In this document: positions 23,344-36,300 of the stretch, piece by piece | Layout of the letters: every line of letters begins with the position of its first letter | Position numbering within the stretch: the first letter of the stretch is position 1 | NCBI GenBank assembly: GCA_016858145.1 | Contig: JAEHOE010000022.1 | Location: 992,001 to 1,056,000, forward strand | Reading direction: 5' to 3' | DNA: 64,000 nucleotides | From: Edaphochlamys debaryana | Lineage: Eukaryota; Chlorophyta; Chlorophyceae; Chlamydomonadales | The notes under the pieces: generated by a model | What the model was told of the DNA's origin: nothing | The model's database searches: none | Seen by the model: the letters and a program-made list of their open reading frames with translations, nothing else | Translations under genes and position numbers: made by a program

Positions 23344-24336
23344 GTCACACGGTCAGGCGGGCAGATGCCGGTAGGCAGAGCTCAGCAGTACTACTAAACA
23401 AGTACAAAATACGACTACCATACACACCCGTGTGTTTCCGTGTACTCGCACGCGTCTTCCTCGGCCCTCCCCACCCCGTCCCGAAGTGCGGGACGGATAA
23501 GCCCATGCCTCATGTTGAAGACCGCCAGTACCCCAGTCACCAGTACCCCAGTCAAGCGTTCAGCACTAAGCGCACAGAGGCTAAGCCCCGCAGCGGCGCA
23601 AGATCAGCAATGTCGACAGTTTCTCACCAAAGGCCTCCCATTAATGCGCAAATTTCTGGTGCACTTGCGGCTTGAAGCCTCATGGGATGCACATGTGCGT
23701 TCATGCGCACACAACCCCTATCTTATCATTATTCAGGCGCATCGCGGGTAATAGCCCCGTGCATGCGAGTACGTGCCGTGCTCTATTCCCGGGTTCTTCA
23801 TGCAAAGCCCCTGCTCTTGATGCAGCACACATGGCACCGGCTCCAAGAGCAAGCCCCGACGCATCCAGTTCCTCCTCCGACCCAGAACCCCATATCAAGT
23901 TCTCCCCTCATCAAGAGACCCCCCATGTCAAAGACACAGTAGCCTTCTTCAAGTGCGCCCCCGCCACTGAACCCACGGTCGCTGCGGAGCACCCCGGGGC
24001 AGAGACACAGCCCGGGGCGGGGAGCACTGTCCCCCCCGGCCTCCTTGCCCGTTCCCAAACCTCCAGCACCCTCAGGCATCAGGCGCAGGGGAGGTAGGTA
24101 GGTGGCCCTGCAGCTTCTGCATCCCGCCACCCCCCTCTGACAGATCCGCCAACGGGTGGCCGCATGCGTGGGGCATAGCGATCGGGCCCGCCTGGCCTTG
24201 AGAGCCTCCGGCGCCGGCGGACGGGAGCCGCGCGCCGCGCAGCAAGAGTCGGTTCTATCTGCAACACCAGGTGTACCCAACACAGGTCGCTGCAGCAAAG
24301 GCCGGGGAGACCAGGGAGGGTCCCCTCCGGCTCTGC

Positions 24337-27300
24337 CTAGGCCCCGAACGAGCCCATGAAGCGCATCACGACCGCCGATGACGTCAGCACGTACACGTCA
24401 TCCGTGGAGCGCAGCATCGTACTGGCGGTTGGTTTGGTGTAGACGTACGGGATGCCCGTCGCGGAGCCGTGCCGTGATGCGTCGCCCGCCGTACCGTCTC
24501 TCCAGGAGCTGTCGCGCCGACCCGCGGGCCCCAGCACGCCCTGTCGCAGGGAGTTGAGGAGCCCGGCGCCAGCGCCCCCACGAGCCCCCGGTCCAGGGCC
24601 GTTGGCGCCGCCGGTGCCCAGCCCCGAGGTACGGCGGTGCGGCGTGTCCACGTGCGCGTCCGTACCGTTGTCGCGGCGGTACAGGCCCATGGGCAGCATG
24701 TCGTAACTGTACGGTGCGGCCACGTGCAAGTCGCGGAGCGCTTGTCAGACATGCGTTCAAAGAGGCCCGTGCCCGCAGGCTACCCCACCCCTCCCCTCCA
24801 CCCACTCGACCGCCGCGTCCCGTCCCCCTCCCTTCCAGCCCTCCACCCACCGCCCCGCCCCGCCCCGCCCTTTTCGCACCTCTCCACCAGGACCTCGAAC
24901 AGGGTTCCGAAGTTGACGGCCGCAAAGTGTGACCTTCGCGGCGGAGGCACGCCGCCGCCGTCCTCGTCCCCGTTGGCCGCCGGGCCCTGCGCTCCCGCCT
25001 CCGCCTCCGCCTGCGTCCTGTCCTCCACATCCTGCAGCCCCTCGTCTAGGGCCAAACTGAGGGCCACAGAAACCGCTGCCAGGGTTCCGTAGCCGGAGGC
25101 CCCTCCCGCTACGGTGCTGGTGCCCCCGTCAGCCGCGCTCGAAGCGGCACGGATGGAGGCCGCAGCCGCCGCGTTCGCGGCGGCGCGAAGCGCCTTAGTC
25201 AGCCCCGGCACGCGGCGCAGGAGGGAGCCGTAGTTGAAGCAGAAGATACGGACGCTGGCGGAGACGAAAGGCTCCTCCTCGTCGTACGGCGGTTCTGCGG
25301 GGGCGGCGGCGGCAGCGGGCGGGGCCTCCTCCCCGGGGTTTGACGTGGAGGGCTGGCCTGCTGGGGTGGGCCCGGCTGGGCCCGGGCCCGAGCCGATGCC
25401 GTAGAAGGCCCCGTCGGGCCCCATGTATGACTGGAAGGACATGCCCGACATGCCTGCGGCGGCTGCGGCGGCGAAGGGGTTGGTCCCGCCGGTGGGCCTG
25501 ACTGGGCCCGGAGATGGTCCCGGCTGGGTGCTGGCGGTTGGGTGCAACAGCTGCGTCCCTGCGCCGCTCGGAGCGGTCACAAAGGTGGGCGTGGGCGCCA
25601 CACTCGCCTCCCCGCCGTCGCCAACCGGCGGAGGCGACAGGAGCGCTGCTCCCAAGCCGGCCCCTTCCTCAGCCCCTGCCGTGTCCCTGCCCGTGCCCAT
25701 GCCCGTGCCCATGCCCGTGGCTGTGCCCGTGCCCGTGCCCGTGGCTGTGCCCGTGGCTGTGCCCGTGCGTCTGGCCGCTCCGAAAGTGCCGCTTCCGCCA
25801 GCGCCGGCCCCACCCGAGGGCGTCCGGAGGTTGGGCTCAGCCGATGGGGGCCCCAGAGAGAGGCGCTGGAAGCGGGAGGGGCCCGCGGTGGTGGCGGTGG
25901 CGGTGGTGGAGGGGGAGGGGGGCAGCAGGGACGAGCCGGCACCCAGGGCGGCGAGGCGGAGGTGGCTGGCGCTGACGGGGCTGATGCGGGGCGACGCGGC
26001 CGCGCCCTGCGGTGACGCGCCTGCTGTGCCTGCGGCGCCTGCGGCGGCGCCGAGGCTGGTCGTGCTGAGCGTGATGTGCTCGCCGCTGGCCGTGCGGGGT
26101 GGGTGGAGCGGCACGGCAGCGGCGCCCGGCGGTGGAGGTGGCGATGGCGGCGCGAGGGCGCGGGCGGTCGGGATCTGCAGCGGCGGCGGCGGCAGGAAGC
26201 TGCCGGGCGGCGAGGTGGAGAGGCGCGAGGGCCCGCGTGACGGGAGCGGCCCCGGCGGGCCCAGGCCCGGCGGCGGCGGGAGGCGGATGGCGGTGGCGGA
26301 AGCCGCGGCGGCACCGCCGGGGTTGGGCGGCGAGTGGGGCAGCCAGGCGCGGAGCGCAGCGCCGCCGTCCGGCGGGGACGTACGGGACGAAGCTGCTGAC
26401 GTGGCGAGCGGCAGTACCGGCGGCGGTGCCAGGTTACTAAGCGTGTACGACGAAGCCCGTTCGCCGGGCTCGGTGCCGGCGGTGCGCAGGCTGGCGGGCG
26501 CCGCCAGAGGCAACGGCGCAGGGGTATAGCCCTCCAAAGTCCAGCCCCGACCGCCGCCGCCGCCGCCGCCGCTGCCTAGCGCTGACGCTCGCGGCGACCG
26601 GGAGCCCCGCGTCGGCGACCCGGCCGGCCGCATCCCCGCCGCCGCCGCCACCGCCGCCCGAGACACCAGCAGCGTCGTGGCGACGGCGGCTGAGCCCGAC
26701 ACCGCACGACCGACAGGCAGCTCCGCCGCCGCCGCCAGCCCCGCCGCGCCGAACGGGCTGCGCCCCCTGCCGCCGCCGCCGCTGCCGGCGCCGAGGGGAC
26801 CGGGCTGGAGCGCCGGCGGCAGCGTCAGCGTCAGCGAGCTGCCTCGAGGCCCCGCGTCGGCACCTGCCGCCGCCGCCGCCGCCGCCAGCTCCGATCCCGC
26901 CGCCGCAAGGGCCCGGTCGTTGGCACTGGAGGGGGCGCCGCGGCTGCCGACGGCAGACGCAGATGCACCACTCGTCAGCGTTTGGCCAGAACCCATGGGA
27001 CCTAGTCCGGGAGACAGCAGGCCGGACGCGGCGGTCGACGCGTTGTACTGCGAGAATTCCAGGATTCCGTTGCCGTTACCGTTGGCGGTTGTGCCACCGC
27101 TAACCGCCGCATCAATCGCCGCAACCGCGGCAGTTACCCCTGGCATGCGTGTGACGAGGGAGGCGGGGGGGTTGTGGGCGGCGACCACGGGGAAGAGATG
27201 CGGCGGCGGGGATCTCGGTCCGTACGACCGGGCCGAGATCTGCGAGATCGGGATCAGGTGCTCGTCCGAATCTTCCCAGCAGTGCAGCATCTTGAGCAGG

Positions 27301-30300
27301 ATCTGGAGCATCATGGGGTTGAAGATGGTCTAGGGAGGAGGGAGGACAGGGCAGGAAGGAAGGGGACGGGGGTGGGCAGGCTGGGTGAGGGAAACGATTG
27401 TGGGACGGAGCAACCGAGGCCTCAACCGCTAGGCCCTCACAACCCACCCACTCGCTTCCACCGCTCATAAACACCCCAGCCATCAACCGCTGTAACGACC
27501 AGTCAACTAACAACCAACCAACCGCCAACCGACCTGGCAGAAGAGCGCGTCGCAGAAGTTCTGCATGAGGATGTGGCCCGGGGCCAGCGAGGGCGCCAGG
27601 TGGGGCATGGAGGCGAGCAGGAACTGCATGAACGACTCATGGCGGGACTGCACCTGCTTCCTACGGGGGGGAGAGGCAGGAGGTTTGGGGGTTGGCGGGA
27701 GGGGTGTGGGTTTGGGTGTCGGTTGGGAGTCGGTTGCGGTGGGTGGGTGCGTGGGACGCATGAACAACTCCTGGCGAGACTGCACCTGCTTCTGCGGGGA
27801 AGGGGGGGGGGCGGAAGGAGGGTCGGGATGTGGGTTGGGGGTGTTAAGGGTGGCTTGCATGAGCCGATAAAGCACATGCGCGGCGGGTGGGCCGGCTGTA
27901 GCTAGGGGCCTGGCGTTGCCGCTGTTGTTGCTGTTGCTGCTGCCCGTTGCACGACGGCGTGGCCCCCCCCCTCTCCGCACCCTCACCCCCGCCCCCACCC
28001 ACCACACGGCCTCCACCATCCACGCCGGCCGTTCGAAGCGAGTGTCGCTGAAGGAGGAGCAGGAGGCGGCGCGGGAGAGCGCCACGGTCTGCAGGCGGGA
28101 ATCAAGAGGGGGGGATGGTTCGGGGTTGGGGGGTTGGGAGGCTCCGCAGCTATGCCGGTGTCAACGAGCTCCTACTTCTGTGCCCCCTCCAACCCCTTCC
28201 CGCGCATTGCCGCCCCCCGCCCCCCGCCCCCTCCCCCTATCCCCCTCAAAGCCACGCTTCTCTGGCGCGGGCGACGTGCCCCCGCTGAGTCTCAAGCACC
28301 GCCCCTCCCCCGGCCCCCCGCCCCCCACCCCACCTCGGCCATTGCCGCGAAGTTGGGTCGGTAGGGCCCCTCCGCGAGGCACAGGGGCAGCGCGTAGGAG
28401 CAGTTGAGCAGGGCCAGGATCTCCGAGGTGACGGACAAGCGGCAGTCGAGCTGGGGGTAAGGGGGTTTACGGGCTGCTGAGCCGAGGTACATAGGCACGG
28501 CAGGAGGCCGGTGGATGAACTGAACTGCGGAGGATAGGCGTGCGGTATGCTGCGCAGGAGCGCTCAGCGGCATGGCCCGGCCCCCAGTGAAAGCTCCGCC
28601 TTCCTCTGCCCCCCCCCCCCCACGGGTCCGCCGGCCCCCGCATCCCCCACCCCCTACCTGCTCGCAATGGCACCTCAGAGCATCGGCCGCCAGAAGCACC
28701 TGACAATGACACAGCGGGGAGGGGGGGGGGTCGTTTCAAGCTTGCTGGAGAGAAGAGAGCAGGGAAGGAGGCAGGGAGGTGCGGGACATGGTCGCGGAAT
28801 CCGCAGCACAGGTTGTAAGGCACCGCACGGTACTGCTTGTACGTCAGTTGCCGTACCTGTCCGTCCGCCAGCGCGGGCACGTCCCCCAGTACGGCCTCCT
28901 CTGAGTAGAGGTCGTTGTTGGGGACCAGCAGGGCGTGGACCTGACAGGGGGTAGGGGGGGAGGGAAGAGGAGGGAGAGAGGGGGGGAGGGAAGAGGTATT
29001 TGTTGCTGAGCGGGATCGCGCCGACGCGAGGGAAGAGGAGGCGACGAGGAGTGGAGGTAGTGAGGGGAGAGGCATGGGGGCGAGGTTGGGGCAGGGGCGG
29101 GATGGGTCCACTTGTTCAAAGGTTCCGCCCTCACCCCCCGCGAACGCTTATGCCCACCCTAAAAACCACTTACGAGAAAAGCGTGTGTGTTTCGGCCCCC
29201 CTGTGCCCTGTCCCCCCCCCCACTTTCCCCCCCCACCGTTCCCCCCGGCTGCAGGTTGAGTCGGTCCAGGTCCGCGGGGTCCAGGGGGTCCGCCCTCAGC
29301 ACGAAGATGCGGTCCGGCAGGGCGTCCGGCACCCGCCCAACTGCCTGCAGGAGCGACTCGCGGAGCACGGCCTGGGGGAAGGGGGCGGAGGGAGGAGGGG
29401 TTGAGGTAGGTAGAGGAGGTGGTGGAGGAAGGGGCGGAGGAGGAGGCAGGGGAAGGAAGGGTGGTTGAAACGGAGTTCGTAGAGGCAGCGAGCGGGCAGC
29501 ACGCAGAGACCGCTTCCACGCATTGGAGGGGAAGGGCCGCACACACGCCGGCCCCGCGTTGACACTAGTGGAGAACGAGGGAGATGAAAAGTCGCAAATG
29601 CGTGCATGGGATCTCCCTGGGCCTGGGCCTGGGCCCGCCAGCCCACCAGGGGGCCTCACCTTGAAGGGGTTGCTGGGGTTGGTCTTGGAGTCGTCCAGGA
29701 TAACGATGGGGCAGGTGCGGAAGCGGGCGGCAGAGCCTTGGGGTGGGATGGATGGGGTGGGGTGGGGATGTTGGGTGGGTAGAGGGTTCAGGGGTAAGAG
29801 GGGCACGGGGCATGGGGCATCGCGAGAGTGGGGCGTGGGGTTATGGCTAGACGCCTGGACGTTGGGGGGCTCGCACAGGCTACGGATAAAGCCCAGACCC
29901 CGGCCCATGCCCCTCCCAACCCTCACCGAAGGGCGGGGCCGACCGGATCGCAGCAACCACCTTCAAAGGGCGAGGCGGAGGGGAGCGAATGAGGGCAAGG
30001 CAGACGGGGACACAGGGTTGAGAGGAGGGTTCCACAGACTTGCAGACGAAGCGAGCATGGCCCGGGCAGGACGAGCAGGAGCGGCGGGAGCGGGAGCGCC
30101 GGTGAAGAGGCACGCGGCATGCTGGCGCCAGGTCCCGGGCCCTCCCGGGCCCGTGCTGGGCCCCACCCTGGGCCCACCTGCGGCAGCTGACTAAAGCACG
30201 AGGAGCCGGCGATGATCACGGGGTCCACCAAGGGGGTGACGTCACGCAGATCCACCACGGTGCGGGGGCGGGGGGCGCTGGGCGCGGCTTCGGAAGGGAT

Positions 30301-33300
30301 GGGCGGTTGGGGGCAGGGGGTTCTCCAGGGGTGAGCACGAGGTTGGGGTCAAGGAATCTCTCTCCATATGGCTAGTACCGGTAGCCCATAGTACGTAGTA
30401 CTCGTACCCGATAGTGCCGTCCAGCTGGGCTGCGAAGGCGGCGGCAGCGCCCCACTGCCCCCCGCCGTCTCCGCCCTCGCCATCGGCTGCGGAGCGCCGG
30501 GAGCAACCCCCGCCCCCGGGCCCCCGCCCGCAGGCCCCGGCAGCGGCGCCGTCGGAGACCCCCCCGAGCCGCCCGCCGCCACCGCCGCCGCCACGACAGA
30601 CGCGGGCAGCGAGCCCGCCGGCGAGGCCGCAGACCAGAGCATCTTGGATCCAGATCTCGACATCCCCGCGCGGCCTTTCGTGGCGGCCTTCTTGTACGTC
30701 CGGCTGCTGACGGCGGCCAGTGCGTTCATGTCCCGTGCGTGCGTGTTGACGCGGAAGCCCTGGCCTCGCATGGTGCGGGCGCCGGCGACGAGCGCAGCTG
30801 GCGCCGCCGCGGCGGTGGCGGCGGCGGTGCTGACAGCGCCGCCGGCGGCGGCCGCCGTGGCCGCCGCGCCTTGCGCGACGGCGCTGGGCGCGTTACGTAA
30901 TAGGTTGACGATGTTGTACAGGCGGGAGCCGGCGGCAGCGGGGGCGGGCGCGGTCTTCCCGCCACCGAACGCCGCCGCCACCGCCATTGCCGCCGCCGTC
31001 GCGCTTCTGCTGCCGCTTCCGCTGCCCTTGGTCGGCGGTGACGGCGAAATCGGGTTGACGGCGGCGGAGCCGGTGGAGGCGCGGTCCTTGCTGCCGCCGC
31101 CGCCGCCAGCACCGCTGGCGGCGCTGCCGGCGGGAGCGCTGGTCCGCGTCGGGCCGCCCCCGTGAGCCAGGATGTCTGTGAGAAGGGCCGAGGCGCGTGC
31201 CAGCTGTCGGCCCGTGCCCGCCGGTGTGTGGTGGTGGGGACCGGCAGAGGTTCGGTCTCGTGGGGTCTTGCCGGGGACCCTTGGTGGGGTGGGCGGGGAG
31301 GGGACAGGAGAGGGAAGCGGGTTGGAGGAGGTTCAGGGCAACAGTTCGGGTTGAGTTTGAGGACTGGGCCTGACGGCAGGGCGGCAACGGCCAAGGCGGC
31401 GGAACGAGGTGTTAGGGCCTCAGCGGAGCGAAGGCTGCGTCCCAATGCTGCCCGGTACCGGCCCTCTTACGGTAGCTATACAGACAACAGCACATCACCA
31501 CACCCCAACTCACCCCCTGGTCCTCTCCTGCTCCGACCCCGTACCCCCCTCCAGAGCGCTCCCCGGGGCGCTCTCCCACGCGCCCTCCCGGCCGCTGTCC
31601 CTCGCGCTGCCATCGGGATCGCTGGACCCCAACGCTCCCTCGGCCCCCGCAGGGGGGGCCGAGGCCGTCTTGGAACGAGGTCCCATTGACAGGGCCGCCG
31701 CAGCGGCGGTGGCGGCCGCTCCCAAGGGCGCGTCGGCCGACGGCCGCCCTAGCAGCGCCAGACGCGAGGGCCGTAGCCGAGACCTCGAGGCGACTTGGGC
31801 TGCGGCCGATGGCGCGAGCGCTTCCGCGCCGGCGCCACCGCCACCGCCGGCGCCGCTCGGGTATGGATTTGGATCTGGATCTAGGTCGCTGGCGGATGCG
31901 GATGCGGATCCAGAGGGGCTGCTGGTTCGGGATCGGCCCGATAGGGCCAGCGAGTGGGCGGAACTTGCCAGCGACTGACGTGCGGAGCTCCAGAGCTGGG
32001 GTGGGGTGGGGTGGGGCATACAGGGGGGAGAAAGGAACGGCGGGGTGGTGGTGAGGAGGAGGGCGGGGTGGATTGTCACCGCACCCGAGCCCGAACCAAT
32101 CACTGAGCAGCCCTCTGTGCCCCAGATACCGCACCCCCCGCCGCGGCCGCCCCCGCCGCCCTGAAGCCCTGCCGTGTCGCGGACGGCGCGGAGGCTCAGC
32201 CCGTGCCCCCATTCGCCCGCCCAAGCCACCCACACCGTTCCCGCTCCGCACCTCTGCGCCCGTGCGCCGTTTGGCCTTCTGCCGGTCCAGCGTCTCCCCA
32301 GCCGCCGCCGCCGACCGAGGGCTCTCCCTGTCGTTGCAAGCCTCCGCCTGCGCCTGGGCCTCCGCTCGCACAGCCGTATCCCCCTCCCCCTCGCCCTCCA
32401 GCACCGGCGGCCTGTCTCCCGTGTGCAGCAAGGGCCGAGTGCCGTACGCCGGCTCGTCCACGGCACTCAGGACCGGAGGCCGATAGCCCGTGTGCCTCAG
32501 CCCCGCCCCGGGACCCGGCGGCGGCACCGGCAGGCTGGTGCTCCGACCCGACGGGAGTGCGTCCAGAGCTTTTCCGCCGCCGCCGCCGCCGGCGGCGGCG
32601 GCGGCCTCAGGCCCGCTGCCCTTCATGTGGATGGAGCGATCTGGGTCGGCGGACACGTCAGGGCCCATGACTAAGCCCACCAGCGCCGCCCCCGTGCCCG
32701 CCGCCGCCGCCCCCGCCGTCAGCAGTAGCGCTTGAGATGCGCCGTGGCTGCTGCCGCCGCCGAGGCTGCTGCCGCCGCCGCCGGAGCTGAGCAGGCGATC
32801 GGCGGCGCGGGCCCACAATCTGGAGCCCAGGCTGGCGGGGGCGGGGGGTAGCTCCATGACTGAGGTCGTGCCGAAGGACACGGCTCGCCCCATGGTTCGA
32901 GATCCTGTGCCGCCGCCGCCGCTGCCACCGCCGCCGCTGGCCCCAGCCAGGATGGCTCTGCGCTCCGCGACCGAGGACGACGACGAGGCAGGGTGTTCGG
33001 GCCCGCCCGGGCCCAGGGGGGCCCGCCCCCGCCCATGGGCAGGCCCCGGCGGGTCCACGAGTAGGTCGGGGGAGGGCGCGGCTCCGGTCCCAGCCCGCGA
33101 CGGCCGGGGCATACGGGCGGGCGGGGGGGCGGGTGCGGATGCATGGGAGAAGAGCGGGTTATTAGTGACACTCGACCTCCGAGCCAGGCCCTCGTCCTCC
33201 TCCTCCTGCTCCTCCTCGTCCACCTCCTGCCCGCCTCCGGCCTCGCCCCCGCCTCCGCCACCCCTCGCGCTCCCCTCCCCGCCGTCCGAGCTGCCGTCCG

Positions 33301-36300
33301 CCGCTGCTTCCGCGCTGCCCGTCCGCCCCTCGCCCCGGTTGCGGCTGCTGCCGAGGCCGTGGCCACGGCTCTGCGACGAGCGAGGCAGCAGCAGGCGGCT
33401 GCGGCGGGCGCGGGCGCGGGGACCGAGCGCGGGGTCCGAAGCGGCCGAGGAAGTCGGGGAGTCGTGAAGGTTGGGGGCTGCCACGCTGAAGGGACTGGGC
33501 GCCGCGCCCTCCCTGGCTCCGTGCCCAGTTCCGTGCTCGGCTCCGGCTCCGGCCGCCTCCCATGTGGCCAGCTCGAGGGAGGTCGCGCGCTTGGACGCAC
33601 GCGCGCCGCTGCCGCTGCCCGGCCCTGAGCCCGAGCCTCCGGACCGGGCGTGCAGCGAGGTCTGCTGCTGGAGCCGCTTGGTGCTGCCTGCGCGGGGGGG
33701 CGGGGGGGGGGCATAATCATAGATGCACAGCTCCTCAGCTACTGGGTTTGAAACTACGTCCATCATGATCGGGTTATGCCGTGCCACACGGGGCACACGG
33801 GGCAGGCAGCGCGGCACGTGGGGTTTGGTCACAGACACATACCGGCACCGCTCCTCACCCAAGCCGCCACCATTACCGCCCGCGCGCCGCATACTCCCTC
33901 ATTCTCGTCCCTGCCTCCGCAGCTGCCCCCCGTGTCCCCTCCCAGCACAACTGCCGTACAATGCCGTACCTGCGCGCTTCCGCTGCCGCACGGGCGCCGG
34001 CGCCATGATGGGTGCCGGCGGGGGCTGCTCCCGGCGCTCCCCCTCCCCCTCCTCCTCGTCCTCCTCATCGCTGCCTTGCGTCGATGACTGTGGCCCGAGG
34101 GGCTGAGGCGAGGGGCCGGGAGGGCCGTGGGCACCCGAGGGCGAGGCCCCAATGGCGCTGGAGGGGCGGAGCGCGAGCTCCAGTGGTGTGGCCAGACGGC
34201 CGGTCGCTGCGGCGGGGTCGGCAGGCGCCGGCGCCGTTGCCGCGGGGGCCATAGGGCGGGTGTGGCGGGAGGCCTCGCGGGACGCCGCCGCGCTCTGCAG
34301 GGGGGGCCGGGGGGTATTTGAATATGAGAGCGGGAGAGCGTCTTTACGCCTGCGCCAGGAAAGCTTAGCTTGCGATGGTACATACCGGGGGCCGGGGGGC
34401 ACCGGGTGGGAGTATATATATGGGTAAAGGGCTGCATCGGTAAGCGGTTGGCTGGCCGTGCCTCTCCTGCCACCCCACCCATGCCTCGTGACGAGGGGAC
34501 TTGCCCAGAGGGCTCTCCGCGCAGCCCCGCTTCCTCGCCTACCCCTGTCTCCCAGGCCCCAGCTCTGGCTCCCGCAACCCGGCCCCCCATTCCGTTCCCC
34601 CCACCGTCCCCGCCCCACCGTCGCATTGCTGCTCAACTCGTAGATCCGCGGCAGCTCCCCCTCCGCCTCCCTCCTGCCCGCCACCGCACCCCCGCCGCCG
34701 TTGCCCGTGCCCGTGCCCGGGCCGTGCACGTGCACGTGCCGTACGCCCACTACCGCCGCCGCCGTCCTGCCCAGACTGCTGGATCTGGAGCTCGTCCCGC
34801 TGACGCTGGCGGCGGCGCCGCCGGCTCTCTCATGAGAGCGGCGGGCGGCGGCGGCGCAGGCGGCGGCCTCGGCGGCTCTGAGGGCCTCCGAGTCAGGGTC
34901 GAGGCCCAGGGCGGAGGAGGGGCGGGCACTGCGGGGGCTGTTGAGGAGCGAGCCGACGGGCAAGCCGGCGGCGGCGGTGGTGGCGGAGCCGCTGCCTGCG
35001 CCGCCGCCGCCGCCGCCGCCGGCACTGCGTTTGAGGCCGGGGTTGGGGCCGGCGCCGGGGCCGGTGCTCGTATGCCTGCAAGGCGGGGTAGAGGGGGGTT
35101 TAGGGGCTTGGTGAGGGCGCCGAGATGGGTCGCAGTGTGCGTGTGGTGAGCCGTGTCCACCCAGAGCGATGGCGGCGGGCCTCGGAGCCGCGCGCACGAG
35201 AGGGGCTCAACCCTGCCTGCACACCCCTCCGCCAGCTTCAAACATTCCCCGTCCGCCCCCACCTGCCGCTGCAGGTACCCTCTGCCACCGCGGAACACAC
35301 ACGCCCTCCCCAACCCTCCCCCGGCCCCCCGTCCGCCCCCACCTGCCGCTGCCGGCCCGCTCCGCCCGCCCCAGCTGCTGCTGCTGCAGGTAGCCGCCCC
35401 CCGGCTTGAGGGTGCCCGGGCTGTCGTGCTCGTCCAGGGCGGACTTGAGGCCGCAGCCCAGCACCAGGGCGTCGTCGTTCAGGATGTAGCCAATGGTGTG
35501 GGCGTCGATGCGCCGGAGCGCGCCGTCGGACTGGGGGAAAAAGCGGACCGGACCGGACCGGACAGGCAGCGGATGAGGATCGGATAAGAACCGGACAGGA
35601 AGCGGACAGGCAGATGTATGGACAGGAAGAGGACGGTGAAGCTTTGCATGCAGCGAGCCGCAGGGCCAGTCCTCGCTCGGTATTCCCGGACCGGACCGGA
35701 CCGGACCGGACCGGACCGGACTCAAAAAGCGTCATGCACTGCGCGGGCGAAGATGGAGGGTTGACGCCTCTACGGACGCTCCCCCGCCCGCCCGCTCGAC
35801 CGCGCACCTGGCGCGGGGCTCCGCCACCCCCCACGTGGCCCCCCTGTCCGTCCCCCACGTGGCTCCAGTCCGCCAGGGGCGCCAGCTTCACGTCGTACTG
35901 CTGCTTGGAGTCCTCGTGCTGGGGGAAGCGGAGGCCGATGAGGATGACCTGACAGGGGGAGGGTGAGGAGGAGGGGGGGAGGGGGGAGGGCGAAGGGGGG
36001 GAGGAGCAATCTGAGCACTCAGGGCAACGAGCTCAGGGCCGAAGGGCACAGGTAGGAGCAACCCCGTGCGCCCCTGCAGCCCCACATCCCCGGAGCCGCC
36101 CCCGCAACCCCGCCCCCGCCCAGCGTCCCCGCACACCTGCTCCTCCCGCCACAGCTTGAGCGCTGCCTCGCGGAACGTCTTGCCCGTGTAGTCCTGGGGC
36201 GGGGGGAGGCGGGGGGGGGGAGGGGGGCACGTGGGACAAGGGACGCGGTGCCGGACCGTTGTAGCCACGACAGCGTACGACACAACGAGGGGCGGGGATT

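Larger units (their letters stand above)
21412..24336. other. Convergent intergenic region between paralog 2 and the BK-type channel gene
   Basis: About 2.9 kb between two genes facing each other. It must contain both 3' UTRs. Open frames up to about 200 codons are present but have no domains, and the longest are antisense frames of low-complexity sequence. A small direct repeat (CCAGTACCCCAGTCA-type) lies at about 23526-23556. No RNA gene or transposon is recognised. Confidence 0.45.
24337..30277 (-). other. BK channel RCK2 domain with a large disordered insertion
   Basis: Opens with VVDLRDVTPLVDPVIIAG, then CPIVILDDSKTNPSNPF, IFVLRADPLDPADL, a helical region (ILMQNFCDALFCQTIFNPMM) and HCWEDSDEHLIPI. 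About 600 low-complexity residues follow (coded roughly 27140-25290). The fold resumes with VRIFCFNYGSLL, FGTLFEVLVE, YDMLPMGLYRRD and the C-terminal strand YVYTKPTASTMLRSTDDVYVL. The last junction closes with the acceptor before 24706. No run of aspartates like the animal calcium bowl is visible. Confidence 0.8.

Noticed and set aside
24707..24780. Alternative last BK exon start at 24740 reading ALRDLHVAAPYS
   Set aside because: Its phase does not match the preceding exon; the CAG acceptor before 24706 closes the frame and matches the family's YDMLPMGLYR start.
25423..26529. 368-codon plus-strand frame opposite the BK last large exon
   Set aside because: Antisense shadow of low-complexity GC-rich coding sequence; the minus frame connects in phase to RCK2.
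34412..34422. TATATATA-like stretch
   Set aside because: Lies within a BK intron with no start codon or gene downstream on either strand that would use it as a promoter.
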